This document shows, piece after piece, positions 17,491 through 26,258 of a stretch of DNA of 64,000 nt. The translations under genes were made by a program, and so were the position numbers. The DNA is from Morganella morganii_D (GTDB taxonomy: Bacteria; Pseudomonadota; Gammaproteobacteria; Enterobacterales; Enterobacteriaceae): contig CP173058.1 of the NCBI GenBank assembly GCA_044772875.1, positions 3,348,001 through 3,412,000 of the forward strand. Reading direction: 5' to 3'. Below the pieces are notes generated by a model. The model was not told the origin of the DNA. It searched no databases and worked only from the letters and a program-made list of their open reading frames with translations. The number at the start of each line of letters is the position of its first letter. Position 1 is the first letter of the stretch.

Positions 17491-18774
17491 CTATCTCCCC
17501 AGCCAGGGCTGCGGGTTAACCGTCCGTCCCTGGCGCCGGATTTCAAAATAGAGACCCGGTCTTTCCTGGCCCCCGCTGCTGCCCACCAGCGCAATCGGCT
17601 GACCGGCTTTCACCTGATCACCCACATTCACCAGTGCGTTCTGGTTATATCCGTAAAGGCTCATATCTCCTTTACCGTGCTCGACCACCACCATCAGGCC
17701 ATAGCCCTGTAACCAGTCTGCCAGCAGGACACGGCCGTCAGCTACAGCTTTTACCTGTGTACCTTCCGGCGCACCGATCACCATACCTTTCCAGCGCAGT
17801 TCGCCGGAGATGCTGTCACCGAACCGGTGCAGCAGCGGGCCATGAACCGGCCAGATCGCCTGACCGGCCGGACGGCCCAGCCCCCCGGTACGGGACATCA
17901 GCGAGCGCTCGTCCTGTGTCGGGGTATAAGTGGAACCTTTTTTCTTCGCCTGAGCCTGCTTCTCCCGGATACGGGCGGCTTCACGGGCTTCGCGTTCCGC
18001 CCGGGCCCTGGCTTCGCGCTCTGCTTTAGCTATCTTGTTGCGCAGCTGGCTTTCGTTTTCCCGCATCACCAGCAAATCTTTCTGATCGGCTTTCAGTGAG
18101 CGTTCCAGCGCCGTCAGAGTGGATTTCCGGGCGGTTTGGGCACTGTCGAGCTTTTTCTTTTCAGTTTGCTGTTTGCCGAGCAGATTTTTCTGCTCTGCGC
18201 GTTTCTGTTGCTCTGTCTGGCGGCGGGTGTGCAACTGCTGAGTGGTCTCTTCCAGCTCTGCAATGGTTTTTTCCCGCGCGGCACCGATATAGGTGTAATA
18301 AGCGAGGATCCGCTCATCGCGCCGGCCTTCCTCACCTTTGAAAATCAGTTCAATGCCCTGATGACGCCCCTGACGGAATGCCGCATCCAGCTGTTTTGAC
18401 AGCAGCGCCCGCTGGGCTTTCTGCTTCTCATCCAGCTGTTTTATTTCCGAGCTGAGTGTGGCAATTTCACTCTCAAGCTGTTTCAGAGTTTTCTGCGTGG
18501 AATAGAGCTCACGACCGGCAGCGGCAATATCTTTTTCCTGATTTTTCAGCTGAGTTAACAGGTTAGCCCGCTTTCCCTGCTGCTCTTTGACGCTCTTTTC
18601 TTTCTCCGCAATATTCAGCTGGAGGTTTTTCAGCTCATTCTTGCTGGCATCAGCGGAAGTTGTATTGGCGGCAGAAACAGCAAAAGAGACCGGCAACAGC
18701 AGAGCTGCCAGCAATGTGCGGACGCCGGGGGACACCCGGCGGGAATGCGTGCGGAAAACGTGCTTATGCGCCAA
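17491..18774 (-). CDS. envC: Murein hydrolase activator EnvC
   Basis: This 427-residue periplasmic protein has a signal peptide ending near SFAVSAANTT. A long charged coiled coil follows (about residues 40-260, rich in K/E/Q). A C-terminal degenerate LytM/M23 domain begins about residue 300 (IWPVHGPLLHRFGD to the end). It binds FtsEX and activates amidases AmiA and AmiB during septum splitting. It is followed after 6 bp by yibQ. The gpmM gene that precedes envC in E. coli is absent. Confidence 0.96.
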   Translation of the reverse strand: MAHKHVFRTHSRRVSPGVRTLLAALLLPVSFAVSAANTTSADASKNELKNLQLNIAEKEKSVKEQQGKRANLLTQLKNQEKDIAAAGRELYSTQKTLKQLESEIATLSSEIKQLDEKQKAQRALLSKQLDAAFRQGRHQGIELIFKGEEGRRDERILAYYTYIGAAREKTIAELEETTQQLHTRRQTEQQKRAEQKNLLGKQQTEKKKLDSAQTARKSTLTALERSLKADQKDLLVMRENESQLRNKIAKAEREARARAEREAREAARIREKQAQAKKKGSTYTPTQDERSLMSRTGGLGRPAGQAIWPVHGPLLHRFGDSISGELRWKGMVIGAPEGTQVKAVADGRVLLADWLQGYGLMVVVEHGKGDMSLYGYNQNALVNVGDQVKAGQPIALVGSSGGQERPGLYFEIRRQGRTVNPQPWLGR

Positions 18775-19128
18775 TTTATCTGACCCTGCCGTTGCGCCAA
18801 AGAAACGATCGTATTTAACTATTGTAAACTACAATTATTCCATGTCATTTAGGGCGTTACCAGTCCTGTTATCCGACATTTACACTTCGGGACAATCCGG
18901 CGGCGGAGATTCACCGCGAATTTGTTGCGTTTGTTTTTTACCTTAGCCGTGAATCAATGGTAAATTAACCCCTCTGTCTGACGGAAAAATGAATTTTCGC
19001 GGCATGCGCCGCAAAATTACGATGAAAACAGCCACAACCCGGGCAAGACCGGCTGTATTTGAACCGGCACACAGGTATACTTCTGCCCTTTGATCTTTGT
19101 TATTAACCAACGGGAGTTATTGTCCCCC
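18775..19128. promoter_or_regulatory. Divergent envC / yibN intergenic region
   Basis: This region of about 354 bp has no credible gene. It must hold the envC promoter on the minus strand and the yibN promoter on the plus strand. A perfect 6-bp inverted repeat with a 3-nt centre (ATTGTA/TACAAT) lies at 18821-18835 and ACGATCGT lies at 18805-18812. Both are possible protein-binding sites. E. coli carries gpmM at this position. Confidence 0.45.
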
Positions 19129-19566
19129 ATGCTGCAAGAAATTATGCCATTTGTCAGTAAGCACCCTATTATCAGCCTTGTATGGGTCGCGTTACTGATT
19201 TCAGTCATCGTACTGACTGTCAAAGGATTGTTTTCAAAAGTGAAAACGATTCCGCGTTCTACTGCTATCGCACTGATTAATAAAGAAGAAGCGATTATTG
19301 TGGATACCCGTACCCGGGACGATTTCCGCCGTGGTCATATCATTGATGCGGTCAATCTGACGCCGTCAGAAATTAAAGACAACAATCTCGGTGAAGTGGA
19401 AAAACACAAAAACCGTCCTGTTATCTTGGTTTCCGCCAATGGTATGGAGCTGGTCAAACCGGCTGAAAGCCTGCTCAAAGCCGGTTTTGAACGTGTATTT
19501 GTGCTGAAAGACGGTCTCTCCGGCTGGACCGGTGATAACTTACCGCTTTCCCGCAGCAAAAAGTAA
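19129..19566 (+). CDS. yibN: YibN, membrane-anchored rhodanese-domain protein
   Basis: This 145-residue protein begins MLQEIMPFVSKHPIISLVWV and has one N-terminal transmembrane helix (about residues 14-32). A rhodanese domain follows, with VDTRTRDDFRRGHI and a C-terminal FVLKDGLSGW. The usual rhodanese active-site cysteine is not evident; the loop reads VSANGME. It may therefore be inactive as a sulfurtransferase. I use ATG 19129, matching the E. coli N-terminus, not one 13 codons earlier. It precedes secB directly; grxC, normally between them in E. coli, is missing. Confidence 0.92.
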   Translation: MLQEIMPFVSKHPIISLVWVALLISVIVLTVKGLFSKVKTIPRSTAIALINKEEAIIVDTRTRDDFRRGHIIDAVNLTPSEIKDNNLGEVEKHKNRPVILVSANGMELVKPAESLLKAGFERVFVLKDGLSGWTGDNLPLSRSKK

Positions 19567-19637
19567 TCCGGCAAAGGATGATTGGAACATCCCCTTTGTA
19601 ACTCACTCTCTTTATATGGATATCAAAAGGTAACATT

Positions 19638-20111
19638 ATGTCAGAACAACAAAATACAGAAATGTCTTTCAACATTCAGCGCGTTTACACCAAAGATATT
19701 TCTTTTGAAGCGCCGAATGCACCTGCCGTTTTCCAGCAGGAGTGGCAGCCGGAAGTGAAGATGGATCTGGACACCGGTTCAACCAAACTGGCTGATGACG
19801 TTTATGAAATCGTTCTGCGCGTCACTGTGACAGCGACCATGGGCGAAGAAACCGCATTCCTGTGTGAAGTTCAGCAGGCCGGTATTTTCACCATCGGCGG
19901 TCTGGAAGGTACTCAGCTGGCACACTGCCTCGGTGCATACTGCCCGAATATCCTGTTCCCGTATGCCCGTGAGTGCATCGCAGGTCTGGTCGGCCGCGGT
20001 ACATTCCCTCAGCTGAACCTGGCACCGGTTAACTTCGATGCACTGTTCATGAACTATCTGCAGCAGCAGGAACAACAGCAGGCTGCGCAGGAAGATACAC
20101 AGGAAGCATAA
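19638..20111 (+). CDS. secB: Protein-export chaperone SecB
   Basis: This 157-residue acidic cytoplasmic protein has the SecB core, including FQQEWQPEVKMDLDT, GGLEGTQLAHCLGAYCPNILFPYARE and APVNFDALFMNYLQQ. It keeps precursors unfolded and delivers them to SecA. A Gln/Glu-rich tail is normal for the family. Its TAA stop overlaps the gpsA ATG by one base, so the two are coupled. Confidence 0.98.
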   Translation: MSEQQNTEMSFNIQRVYTKDISFEAPNAPAVFQQEWQPEVKMDLDTGSTKLADDVYEIVLRVTVTATMGEETAFLCEVQQAGIFTIGGLEGTQLAHCLGAYCPNILFPYARECIAGLVGRGTFPQLNLAPVNFDALFMNYLQQQEQQQAAQEDTQEA

Positions 20112-21124
20112 TGACAGACGCTTCTATGACTGTACTCGGTGCCGGTTCATACGGCACCGCTTTAGCGATCACACTGGCCCGTAACGGGCACCGTGTGGTG
20201 CTGTGGGGGCATGACCCGGAACATATCCGTCAGCTTGAGGCGGATCGCGCCAACCAGGCGTTCCTGCCGGATGTACCGTTCCCGGATACCCTGATCCCGG
20301 AAGCCTCCCTTGAAAAAGCCCTCGCAGCCAGCCGTAATATCCTGCTGGTGGTACCGAGCCATGTGTTCGGGGACGTCCTCAAACGTGTTAAACCGCTGCT
20401 GCGGCCTGATGCCCGTATTATCTGGGCGACCAAAGGTCTGGAAGCGGAAACCGGGCGTCTGCTGGGTGAAGTGGTGCGTGAAGTCCTCGGGGATAACATC
20501 CCGCTGGCCATGATTTCCGGTCCCTCTTTTGCCAAAGAGCTGGCTGCCGGCCTGCCGACGGCGATTGCGGTCGCGGCGACGGAACCCGCCTTTGCGGATG
20601 AGGTTCAGCAGCTTTTCCACTGCGGAAAAAGCTTCCGCGTCTATAAAAACCCGGATTTTATCGGGATCCAGCTCGGCGGTGCCGTGAAAAACGTCATTGC
20701 GATTGGTGCGGGGATCTCTGACGGAATGGGGTTTGGTGCCAATGCGCGAACCGCGCTTATCACCCGTGGTCTGGCAGAAATGACCCGCCTGGGAGTGGCA
20801 TTAGGCGCAGATCCGTCTACCTTTATGGGAATGGCCGGTCTTGGTGACCTCGTGCTGACCTGTACTGACAATCAGTCCCGTAACCGCCGTTTCGGCATGA
20901 TGATGGGGCAGGGCGTGAGTGTTGATGAAGCACAGGAACGCATCGGTCAGGTGGTGGAAGGATACCGTAATACCAAAGAAGTGCGTGCGCTGGCAGAGCG
21001 TGCAGGCGTGGAAATGCCTATCACCGAGCAAATCTATCAAATACTCTACTGCAATAAAGATGTGCTCGAAGCTGCCCGTGCCCTGTTGGGGCGTGCCACC
21101 AAAGAAGAAGGTGAGCACTTTTAA
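20111..21124 (+). CDS. gpsA: Glycerol-3-phosphate dehydrogenase [NAD(P)+] GpsA
   Basis: This 337-residue enzyme makes sn-glycerol 3-phosphate from dihydroxyacetone phosphate for phospholipid synthesis. It has the NAD-binding VLGAGSYGTALA near residues 8-19, WATKGLE, the catalytic-lysine region GGAVKNVIAIGAG and the GLGDLVLTC motif. It starts on the last base of the secB stop and is followed 33 bp later by cysE, the conserved order. Confidence 0.98.
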   Translation: MTDASMTVLGAGSYGTALAITLARNGHRVVLWGHDPEHIRQLEADRANQAFLPDVPFPDTLIPEASLEKALAASRNILLVVPSHVFGDVLKRVKPLLRPDARIIWATKGLEAETGRLLGEVVREVLGDNIPLAMISGPSFAKELAAGLPTAIAVAATEPAFADEVQQLFHCGKSFRVYKNPDFIGIQLGGAVKNVIAIGAGISDGMGFGANARTALITRGLAEMTRLGVALGADPSTFMGMAGLGDLVLTCTDNQSRNRRFGMMMGQGVSVDEAQERIGQVVEGYRNTKEVRALAERAGVEMPITEQIYQILYCNKDVLEAARALLGRATKEEGEHF

Positions 21125-21157
21125 GCCCGTTTTTTATCCGAAGTCTGTGAGGTAATT

Positions 21158-21958
21158 ATGTCCTACGAAGAACTGGAAGAGGTCTGGAGCTATATAAAGC
21201 AGGAAGCGCGGGATTTTGCTGATTGTGAGCCGATGCTGGCCAGTTTTTTCCATGCGACATTACTCAAGCATGAAAACCTGGGCAGCGCGCTCAGTTTTAT
21301 GCTGGCCAATAAACTGGCGACCCCGACTATGCCGGCGATTTCTGTCCGTGAAGTGGTGGAAGAGGCGTATCACAATGATCCGCAGATGATTAAATCCGCT
21401 GCCATGGATATCAAGGCCGTCCGCCTGCGGGATCCGGCGGTGGATAAATACTCCACGCCGCTGCTCTACCTGAAAGGCTTCCACGCCTTACAGGCTTACC
21501 GCATCGCCAACTGGCTGTGGAACCAGAACCGCCGCGCCCTGGCAACCTATCTTCAGAACCAGGTTTCCGTGACATTTGGTGTGGATATCCACCCGGCTGC
21601 AAAAATCGGCCACGGTATTATGTTTGACCACGCAACCGGCATTGTCATCGGCGAAACAGCTGTAGTGGAAAACGATGTCTCCATCCTGCAATCTGTCACC
21701 CTCGGCGGTACCGGCAAAACCGGCGGCGACCGCCACCCGAAAGTCCGCGAAGGCGTGATGATTGGCGCGGGTGCCAAAATCCTCGGTAATATCGAAATCG
21801 GACGCGGTGCTAAAATCGGCGCAGGCTCCGTGGTTCTCCACCCGGTTCCGGCACACACCACTGTTGCAGGTGTACCGGCAAAGATTGTCGGCAAACCGGG
21901 CTGCGAAAAGCCCTCTCTGGATATGGATCAGCACTTTAACGGGTGCGAGGGGATTTAG
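21158..21958 (+). CDS. cysE: Serine O-acetyltransferase CysE
   Basis: This 266-residue enzyme makes O-acetylserine, the first step of cysteine synthesis. An N-terminal helical region is followed by a left-handed beta-helix of hexapeptide repeats (about residues 140-245). The active-site segment is DHATGIVIGETAV. The C-terminal tail that serves cysteine feedback is about seven residues shorter than in E. coli. An intrinsic terminator follows. Confidence 0.98.
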   Translation: MSYEELEEVWSYIKQEARDFADCEPMLASFFHATLLKHENLGSALSFMLANKLATPTMPAISVREVVEEAYHNDPQMIKSAAMDIKAVRLRDPAVDKYSTPLLYLKGFHALQAYRIANWLWNQNRRALATYLQNQVSVTFGVDIHPAAKIGHGIMFDHATGIVIGETAVVENDVSILQSVTLGGTGKTGGDRHPKVREGVMIGAGAKILGNIEIGRGAKIGAGSVVLHPVPAHTTVAGVPAKIVGKPGCEKPSLDMDQHFNGCEGI

Positions 21959-21983
21959 TTTCCCTGATTCAGCAGCCAAAAGT

Positions 21984-22012
21984 AAAAAAGACAGCCTTGG
22001 CTGTCTTTTTTT
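21984..22012. terminator. Intrinsic terminator between cysE and trmL
   Basis: A short stem (GACAGCC/GGCTGTC) is flanked by A and T runs on both sides. It can end cysE on the plus strand and trmL on the minus strand. Confidence 0.85.
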
Positions 22013-22033
22013 GTGCCTGAAATACAGAATAAA

Positions 22034-22537
22034 TTAATCCCGCAATAATGCCCCTGCATAATCCAGCTGACGCCAGGCTTCAAATACAATCACCGCAACA
22101 GTATTGGATAAATTCATACTGCGGCTGTCCGGCAGCATCGGTACACGGATTTTTTGATCCACCGGCATATTATCCAGCACATAAGGCGGTAACCCGCGTG
22201 TTTCCGGCCCGAACAGCAGATAATCCCCGGCCTGATAACTGACATTACTGTGGCGTGGTGTTCCTTTGGTGGTCAGTGCAAATACACGGTTACCGGTCGG
22301 AGACTGTGCATTATCAGAACTCAGCCCCTCACTTTCGAGAAAGGCATAATAATCATGATGATGTTTGATATCCGCAAACTCACTGTAATCCAGCCCGGCC
22401 CGGCGCAGCCGTTTATCATCCCAGGTAAACCCCAGCGGATGAATCAGATGCAGCCGGAATCCGGTATTGGCACATAAGCGGATAATATTGCCGGTATTTG
22501 GTGGTATTTCTGGTTCGAATAAGACGATGTTGAGCAT
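22034..22537 (-). CDS. trmL: tRNA (cytidine/uridine-2'-O-)-methyltransferase TrmL
   Basis: This 167-residue SPOUT methyltransferase has MLNIVLFEPEIPPNTGNIIR, the knot residues FGPETRGLP and MNLSNTVAVIVFE. It methylates the wobble base of tRNA-Leu isoacceptors. It is converging on cysE. This copy is intact. A damaged second copy of its first 208 bp lies at 24204-24411, beyond the phosphoethanolamine transferase gene. Confidence 0.96.
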   Translation of the reverse strand: MLNIVLFEPEIPPNTGNIIRLCANTGFRLHLIHPLGFTWDDKRLRRAGLDYSEFADIKHHHDYYAFLESEGLSSDNAQSPTGNRVFALTTKGTPRHSNVSYQAGDYLLFGPETRGLPPYVLDNMPVDQKIRVPMLPDSRSMNLSNTVAVIVFEAWRQLDYAGALLRD

Positions 22538-22552
22538 GGTTTTTACTATCAG

Positions 22553-22575
22553 TAAAAAGCGGCCGGAGACCGCCT
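22553..22575 (-). terminator. Probable terminator after the phosphoethanolamine transferase gene
   Basis: On the minus strand GCGG and CCGC flank a 7-nt loop and are followed by TTTTTA. It lies between the transferase gene and trmL and separates their transcripts. Confidence 0.6.
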
Positions 22576-22590
22576 CAGGAATAATGTTGA

Positions 22591-24132
22591 CTATTTTCCT
22601 CGTATATCAATGGCGGGGTCAAGTTCTTCGGGGATATTTTGGATTTTTTCATTCAGCCCGTAATCATCCGGGTCATCCTGACAATCAAATAAACTGTAAT
22701 CAGGCTGAAGGTGCTCATTTTTGATTCCCAGCCACCCTGCGATGCCATCAGTAAAATTCAGCCCTGATTTAAACGATTTGCAGGTTTTATGTTCAGTCGC
22801 ATCAGAACCGGTCATAAACAGAGGTACTTCATAGTGCAACTTACTTATATGGTTATTATTAAAATTAATGACACCGTCTATATCTCTGTGTGCTAAACCA
22901 TGATCCGAGAAATAGACCATAGAGAATGATGTATTCTGAATTTTGTATTCATTATCCAGGATCTTATAAAGATCTCTAAGGAAATCATCGGTTTTATTAA
23001 TAGAAGAGATATAGCAATTGAGGTAACTGTATTTTTTATCCTGTACCGAAACGATAAGCTTATAATTATCTATCCGGTCACACGCTTGCGGATGAGAACC
23101 ATACAAATGAACGATAATAAGCTTTTTCTGCCGGGGATGAGACTCAATGGCTTTTTTAATATGAGGGAGCAATTCAAAGTCACTGGTATTCTTAGATTTA
23201 TAATCGTTGTACTTCAGGAATTTTTTATGGGTACTATTTTTAGCTATAGCAGTAATAGGAGTATCAAACTCACCAATATATCCCTGGTTTGATATCCAAT
23301 AGGTTTCTATACCAGCAGCATTAACTAAATCGATAAAACTTTTTGTATAGTCCGGTTCCCGGTTATTTTTATCGGGATGAGTGAGCATAAGGCGCAAAGA
23401 GGATATGGTATTCGGGCCGCCGGAGGTCAAACCATCAACCAACAGACCTTTTTCGGTACTGATAAATGGAGTGTTAATAACCGGATAACCGTATGCACTA
23501 TGATAGTCCTTCCTGGCACTCTCACCAATAACCAGAACATAGGTATCATACGTTGATGTATCTGTCAGAACAGATTCACCCCAGGTACTTTTTACTTTGG
23601 TATAGTTGAGATTTACCAGCTCATCTTTTACTTTTTGTACAGAATTAATAATTTCTTTGAAGTAAGAAAAGGGAGATTGATCCAACAGAGCAAAGAAAAT
23701 AAAAATGCATAAAACAGTTTTATTTTTATAAAAATCAATTTTATATTTAACTGTCAAAAAACGAAACAGCAGCAAACCAAAGATAATAATAAAAGGACAT
23801 AAATAATTATAGAGGGGGAGTTGCGAGAAGAATTCCTTACTTTCCAGTAAATCAGTGGCAAATATTGAAGCTACATACTGATAATTGGGGGAACCAAAAA
23901 TCAGCCCGATAGGGGTATAAATAGCATAGAGAAGTGTAATCGGAAATATCACAAACCAGAATGCTTTTTTTGATGAGTTGAAGATAATGATCAGAATACT
24001 CAATAAGAAAGCACTGTGTTCAGATGAGTGTGACCCTACGCCTTTTAACATTAGTTTTGTGGTGTAAAAAATAACAATTAACGTCAGAAGAGAAAGGCCG
24101 ATTTTTTTTAGTAATGGTTTGTTGATGGCCAT
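22591..24132 (-). CDS. Phosphoethanolamine transferase (sulfatase-fold, EptA/CptA type)
   Basis: This 513-residue inner-membrane enzyme has about five N-terminal transmembrane helices (to about residue 155) and a periplasmic alkaline-phosphatase/sulfatase-like domain. The metal-site Glu lies in VIGESARKDY (E204) and the nucleophile Thr in GGPNT (T242). HLYGSHPQACDR and FSDHGLAHRD supply further ligands. It should move phosphoethanolamine from phosphatidylethanolamine to LPS. Core heptose or Kdo is as likely as lipid A, so I give no gene symbol. The GC is low. It sits between an intact and a broken copy of trmL, which suggests later insertion. Confidence 0.85.
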   Translation of the reverse strand: MAINKPLLKKIGLSLLTLIVIFYTTKLMLKGVGSHSSEHSAFLLSILIIIFNSSKKAFWFVIFPITLLYAIYTPIGLIFGSPNYQYVASIFATDLLESKEFFSQLPLYNYLCPFIIIFGLLLFRFLTVKYKIDFYKNKTVLCIFIFFALLDQSPFSYFKEIINSVQKVKDELVNLNYTKVKSTWGESVLTDTSTYDTYVLVIGESARKDYHSAYGYPVINTPFISTEKGLLVDGLTSGGPNTISSLRLMLTHPDKNNREPDYTKSFIDLVNAAGIETYWISNQGYIGEFDTPITAIAKNSTHKKFLKYNDYKSKNTSDFELLPHIKKAIESHPRQKKLIIVHLYGSHPQACDRIDNYKLIVSVQDKKYSYLNCYISSINKTDDFLRDLYKILDNEYKIQNTSFSMVYFSDHGLAHRDIDGVINFNNNHISKLHYEVPLFMTGSDATEHKTCKSFKSGLNFTDGIAGWLGIKNEHLQPDYSLFDCQDDPDDYGLNEKIQNIPEELDPAIDIRGK

Positions 24133-24203
24133 GAATGCTGGTTTTTATTTAAATGAAAGGAGTTTATAGAAGTGAAATCTGTCTATTGTTCGGATTTAGC
24201 CTT

Positions 24204-24411
24204 CACTTTCGAGAAAGGCATAATAATCATGATGATGTTTAATATCCGCAAATTCACTGTAATCCAGCTCGAACCGGCGCAACCGTTTATCATCCTAGGT
24301 AAACCCCAGCGGATGAATCAGATGCAGCCGAAAGCTAGTATTGGGACATAAGCGGATAATATTGCCGGTATTTGGTGGTATTTCAGGTTCGAATAAGACG
24401 ATGTTGAGCAT
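24204..24411 (-). pseudogene. Truncated duplicate of the trmL 5' end
   Basis: This 208-bp block aligns without gaps to the first 208 bp of trmL (22330-22537). By my count there are 13 substitutions, about 94% identity. It keeps the ATG and the MLNIVLFEPEIPPNTGNI reading. Codon 39 (Trp, TGG, in trmL) is TAG here, and similarity stops at the far edge near 24204. It is therefore a non-functional remnant in the same orientation as trmL. Confidence 0.92.
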
Positions 24412-24435
24412 ATTACCCCTCTCTTAAGGGGTAAT
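24412..24435. repeat. 9-bp perfect inverted repeat after gnu
   Basis: ATTACCCCT (24412-24420) and AGGGGTAAT (24427-24435) flank a 6-nt loop. It lies between the gnu stop and the trmL remnant. With no T-run it is at best a weak terminator of the O-antigen operon; a protein-binding site is possible. Confidence 0.5.
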
Positions 24436-24466
24436 AGTTTATCAAATAAAACATGGTGTTATAATT

Positions 24467-25417
24467 TTATTTCTTAAATTCGTGGCGAACAGTATTAGCA
24501 ATTCCCTGCTCCAGACTTACCGGGGCAACAAATCCGGTATCCGCAATAAAATCAGATTTAAACTGAGTACGGGCACAGAATTTTTTAATGCGAATACTGC
24601 TTATCGGGAATTCTTTACCAGTCACTTTTGCCAGGATATCAAAGCAGTAACCACCAAGCAGGCCAACACTATATGGTACATGGATATTAGATTTATGTTT
24701 ATCCATAGCTTTGCAGATAATATCTGTAAGGTCTTCCATATTAAAATCAGGCTTATCGACATAGTTAAATACATGGCGGCCTGAATTAAAGGTGGTGGCG
24801 AACTTTAAGAATGCAGCAATATTTTCAACATAGGCCATTGATTTCTGGTTTTTACCACCACCAATCATCAGGAAGCGGCCGGATGCAATCTGGCGGAATA
24901 AATTATAGACATTACCACGGTTATTCTCACCAAATACAACAGTAGGGCGGATTGTCACCAGTGTGCGGTCTGCATTTTCTGCCTGCCAGGCATCATAGAC
25001 ATGCTCGGCTGCTAACTTGGATTTACCATAATCATTGAATGGCTCATATTGACCATCTTCACCGGTTTCTTTTTCGACAAAGCCATACACTGCAACAGAC
25101 GATGTAAAGACGATATGTTTAATTCCGAGTTGGGCAGCGACATCACATACATGCTTAGCACCATCGACATTCACATCATAGTAAAGGCTAATAGGATGCA
25201 CGTTATCTTTGTGCTTTGCAGCCAGATTGATAATAACGTCTGAACCCGTTAATGGCTCAACCAGAGATTCTGGTTTAGTTACATCCCCAAATTCCCAATG
25301 ATCAGGAAATGCAGTACTTTTTTCAATATCCACGATTTTGAACGGGATATTGTCTTTTTGTAATTGTGTGGACAGGCGAGTACCAATGAAGCCTGAGCCG
25401 CCGATAATTGTAAGCAT
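24467..25417 (-). CDS. gnu: GlcNAc-PP-undecaprenol 4-epimerase (Gnu type)
   Basis: This 316-residue extended SDR has the NAD loop IIGGSGFIGTRL and catalytic YGKSK near residue 130. It also carries SLYYDVNVDG, KSMAYVENI and LGGYCFDILAKVTGK. Those last blocks closely resemble E. coli O157 Gnu (Z3206), which epimerises GlcNAc-PP-undecaprenol to GalNAc-PP-undecaprenol. This implies that WecA starts the repeat unit and that GalNAc is the first sugar. It is the last gene of the O-antigen operon. A UDP-GlcNAc 4-epimerase is the main alternative. Confidence 0.82.
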   Translation of the reverse strand: MLTIIGGSGFIGTRLSTQLQKDNIPFKIVDIEKSTAFPDHWEFGDVTKPESLVEPLTGSDVIINLAAKHKDNVHPISLYYDVNVDGAKHVCDVAAQLGIKHIVFTSSVAVYGFVEKETGEDGQYEPFNDYGKSKLAAEHVYDAWQAENADRTLVTIRPTVVFGENNRGNVYNLFRQIASGRFLMIGGGKNQKSMAYVENIAAFLKFATTFNSGRHVFNYVDKPDFNMEDLTDIICKAMDKHKSNIHVPYSVGLLGGYCFDILAKVTGKEFPISSIRIKKFCARTQFKSDFIADTGFVAPVSLEQGIANTVRHEFKK

Positions 25418-25426
25418 AAATACCTT

Positions 25427-26251
25427 CTATTTTCTTAATTTCTTATAAATAACATTGAGAAGTGAGGTGGGTAAAATACGGGGAATACTACGCATAAAAA
25501 ATATTATAGTAGCAGAGAGTGGTGTGTCTATTTTTGATTTTATTTTAAGTTTAGCAAGTTGAAATTCGCTTTTTATATATGTTAAGCCTCTTCGGCGTGA
25601 AACCATTGAAGATCCTGCTCGTACATTAACCAAGATATCCTGCAAATTATGAGTTTTATAACCTGCTGCGATCAATTTTAACCAAAGGTTATAGTCTTCC
25701 ATATATAAATGGTGCTGGTAGCCACCAACAGCTAAAATTGCACTTTTTTTGAATGCAACCGTCATGTGGTTAAATGGGTTCCGTTTTTTAGCAAGTTTAA
25801 TTATATCGTCATGTTCACAAGCAACATGACGCTGACCATTTGATATAGTCATATCTTCGTTAAATTCTTCGGTATTACTACCCACAAGAGAAATATGTGG
25901 ATTCTCTTGAATATAATTAATTTGTTTCTCAAATCGATTCGGTAAGCAGATGTCATCAGTATCCATTCTAAAAATAATATCATAATTACATTTGGTTAGA
26001 CCTATATTTAATGCATTTCCTAATCCAACATTCTTAGGTAATTTGATAATGTCAATAGGCAATAAGTTCATAAAAGTGAAAACGACGTCACTCAGATCAT
26101 TACTAATAGGCCCATCAAAAACAATGACTATTTGGCTTGGGAGTATGGTGTTATCTTTAATGCTAAGTAATGATGAATATAAATAATCTGGCTTTTCTTT
26201 ATTGTATAATGAAATTAATATACTGAAATTTATGGCGATATTGCTTTTCAT
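25427..26251 (-). CDS. GT2-family glycosyltransferase, O-antigen
   Basis: This 274-residue cytoplasmic GT-A enzyme has FSILISLYNKEKPDYLYSSL, VFDGPISND, the metal-binding FRMDTDDICLPNRF near residue 95 and GGYQHHLYMEDYNLWLKL. It belongs to the AmsE-like GT2 group common in O-antigen and exopolysaccharide clusters. Its place next to gnu suggests it could add the second sugar to GalNAc-PP-undecaprenol; that is inference. The AT-rich codon use is typical of O-antigen genes. Donor and linkage are unknown. Confidence 0.85.
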   Translation of the reverse strand: MKSNIAINFSILISLYNKEKPDYLYSSLLSIKDNTILPSQIVIVFDGPISNDLSDVVFTFMNLLPIDIIKLPKNVGLGNALNIGLTKCNYDIIFRMDTDDICLPNRFEKQINYIQENPHISLVGSNTEEFNEDMTISNGQRHVACEHDDIIKLAKKRNPFNHMTVAFKKSAILAVGGYQHHLYMEDYNLWLKLIAAGYKTHNLQDILVNVRAGSSMVSRRRGLTYIKSEFQLAKLKIKSKIDTPLSATIIFFMRSIPRILPTSLLNVIYKKLRK

Positions 26252-26258
26252 TCTATAT

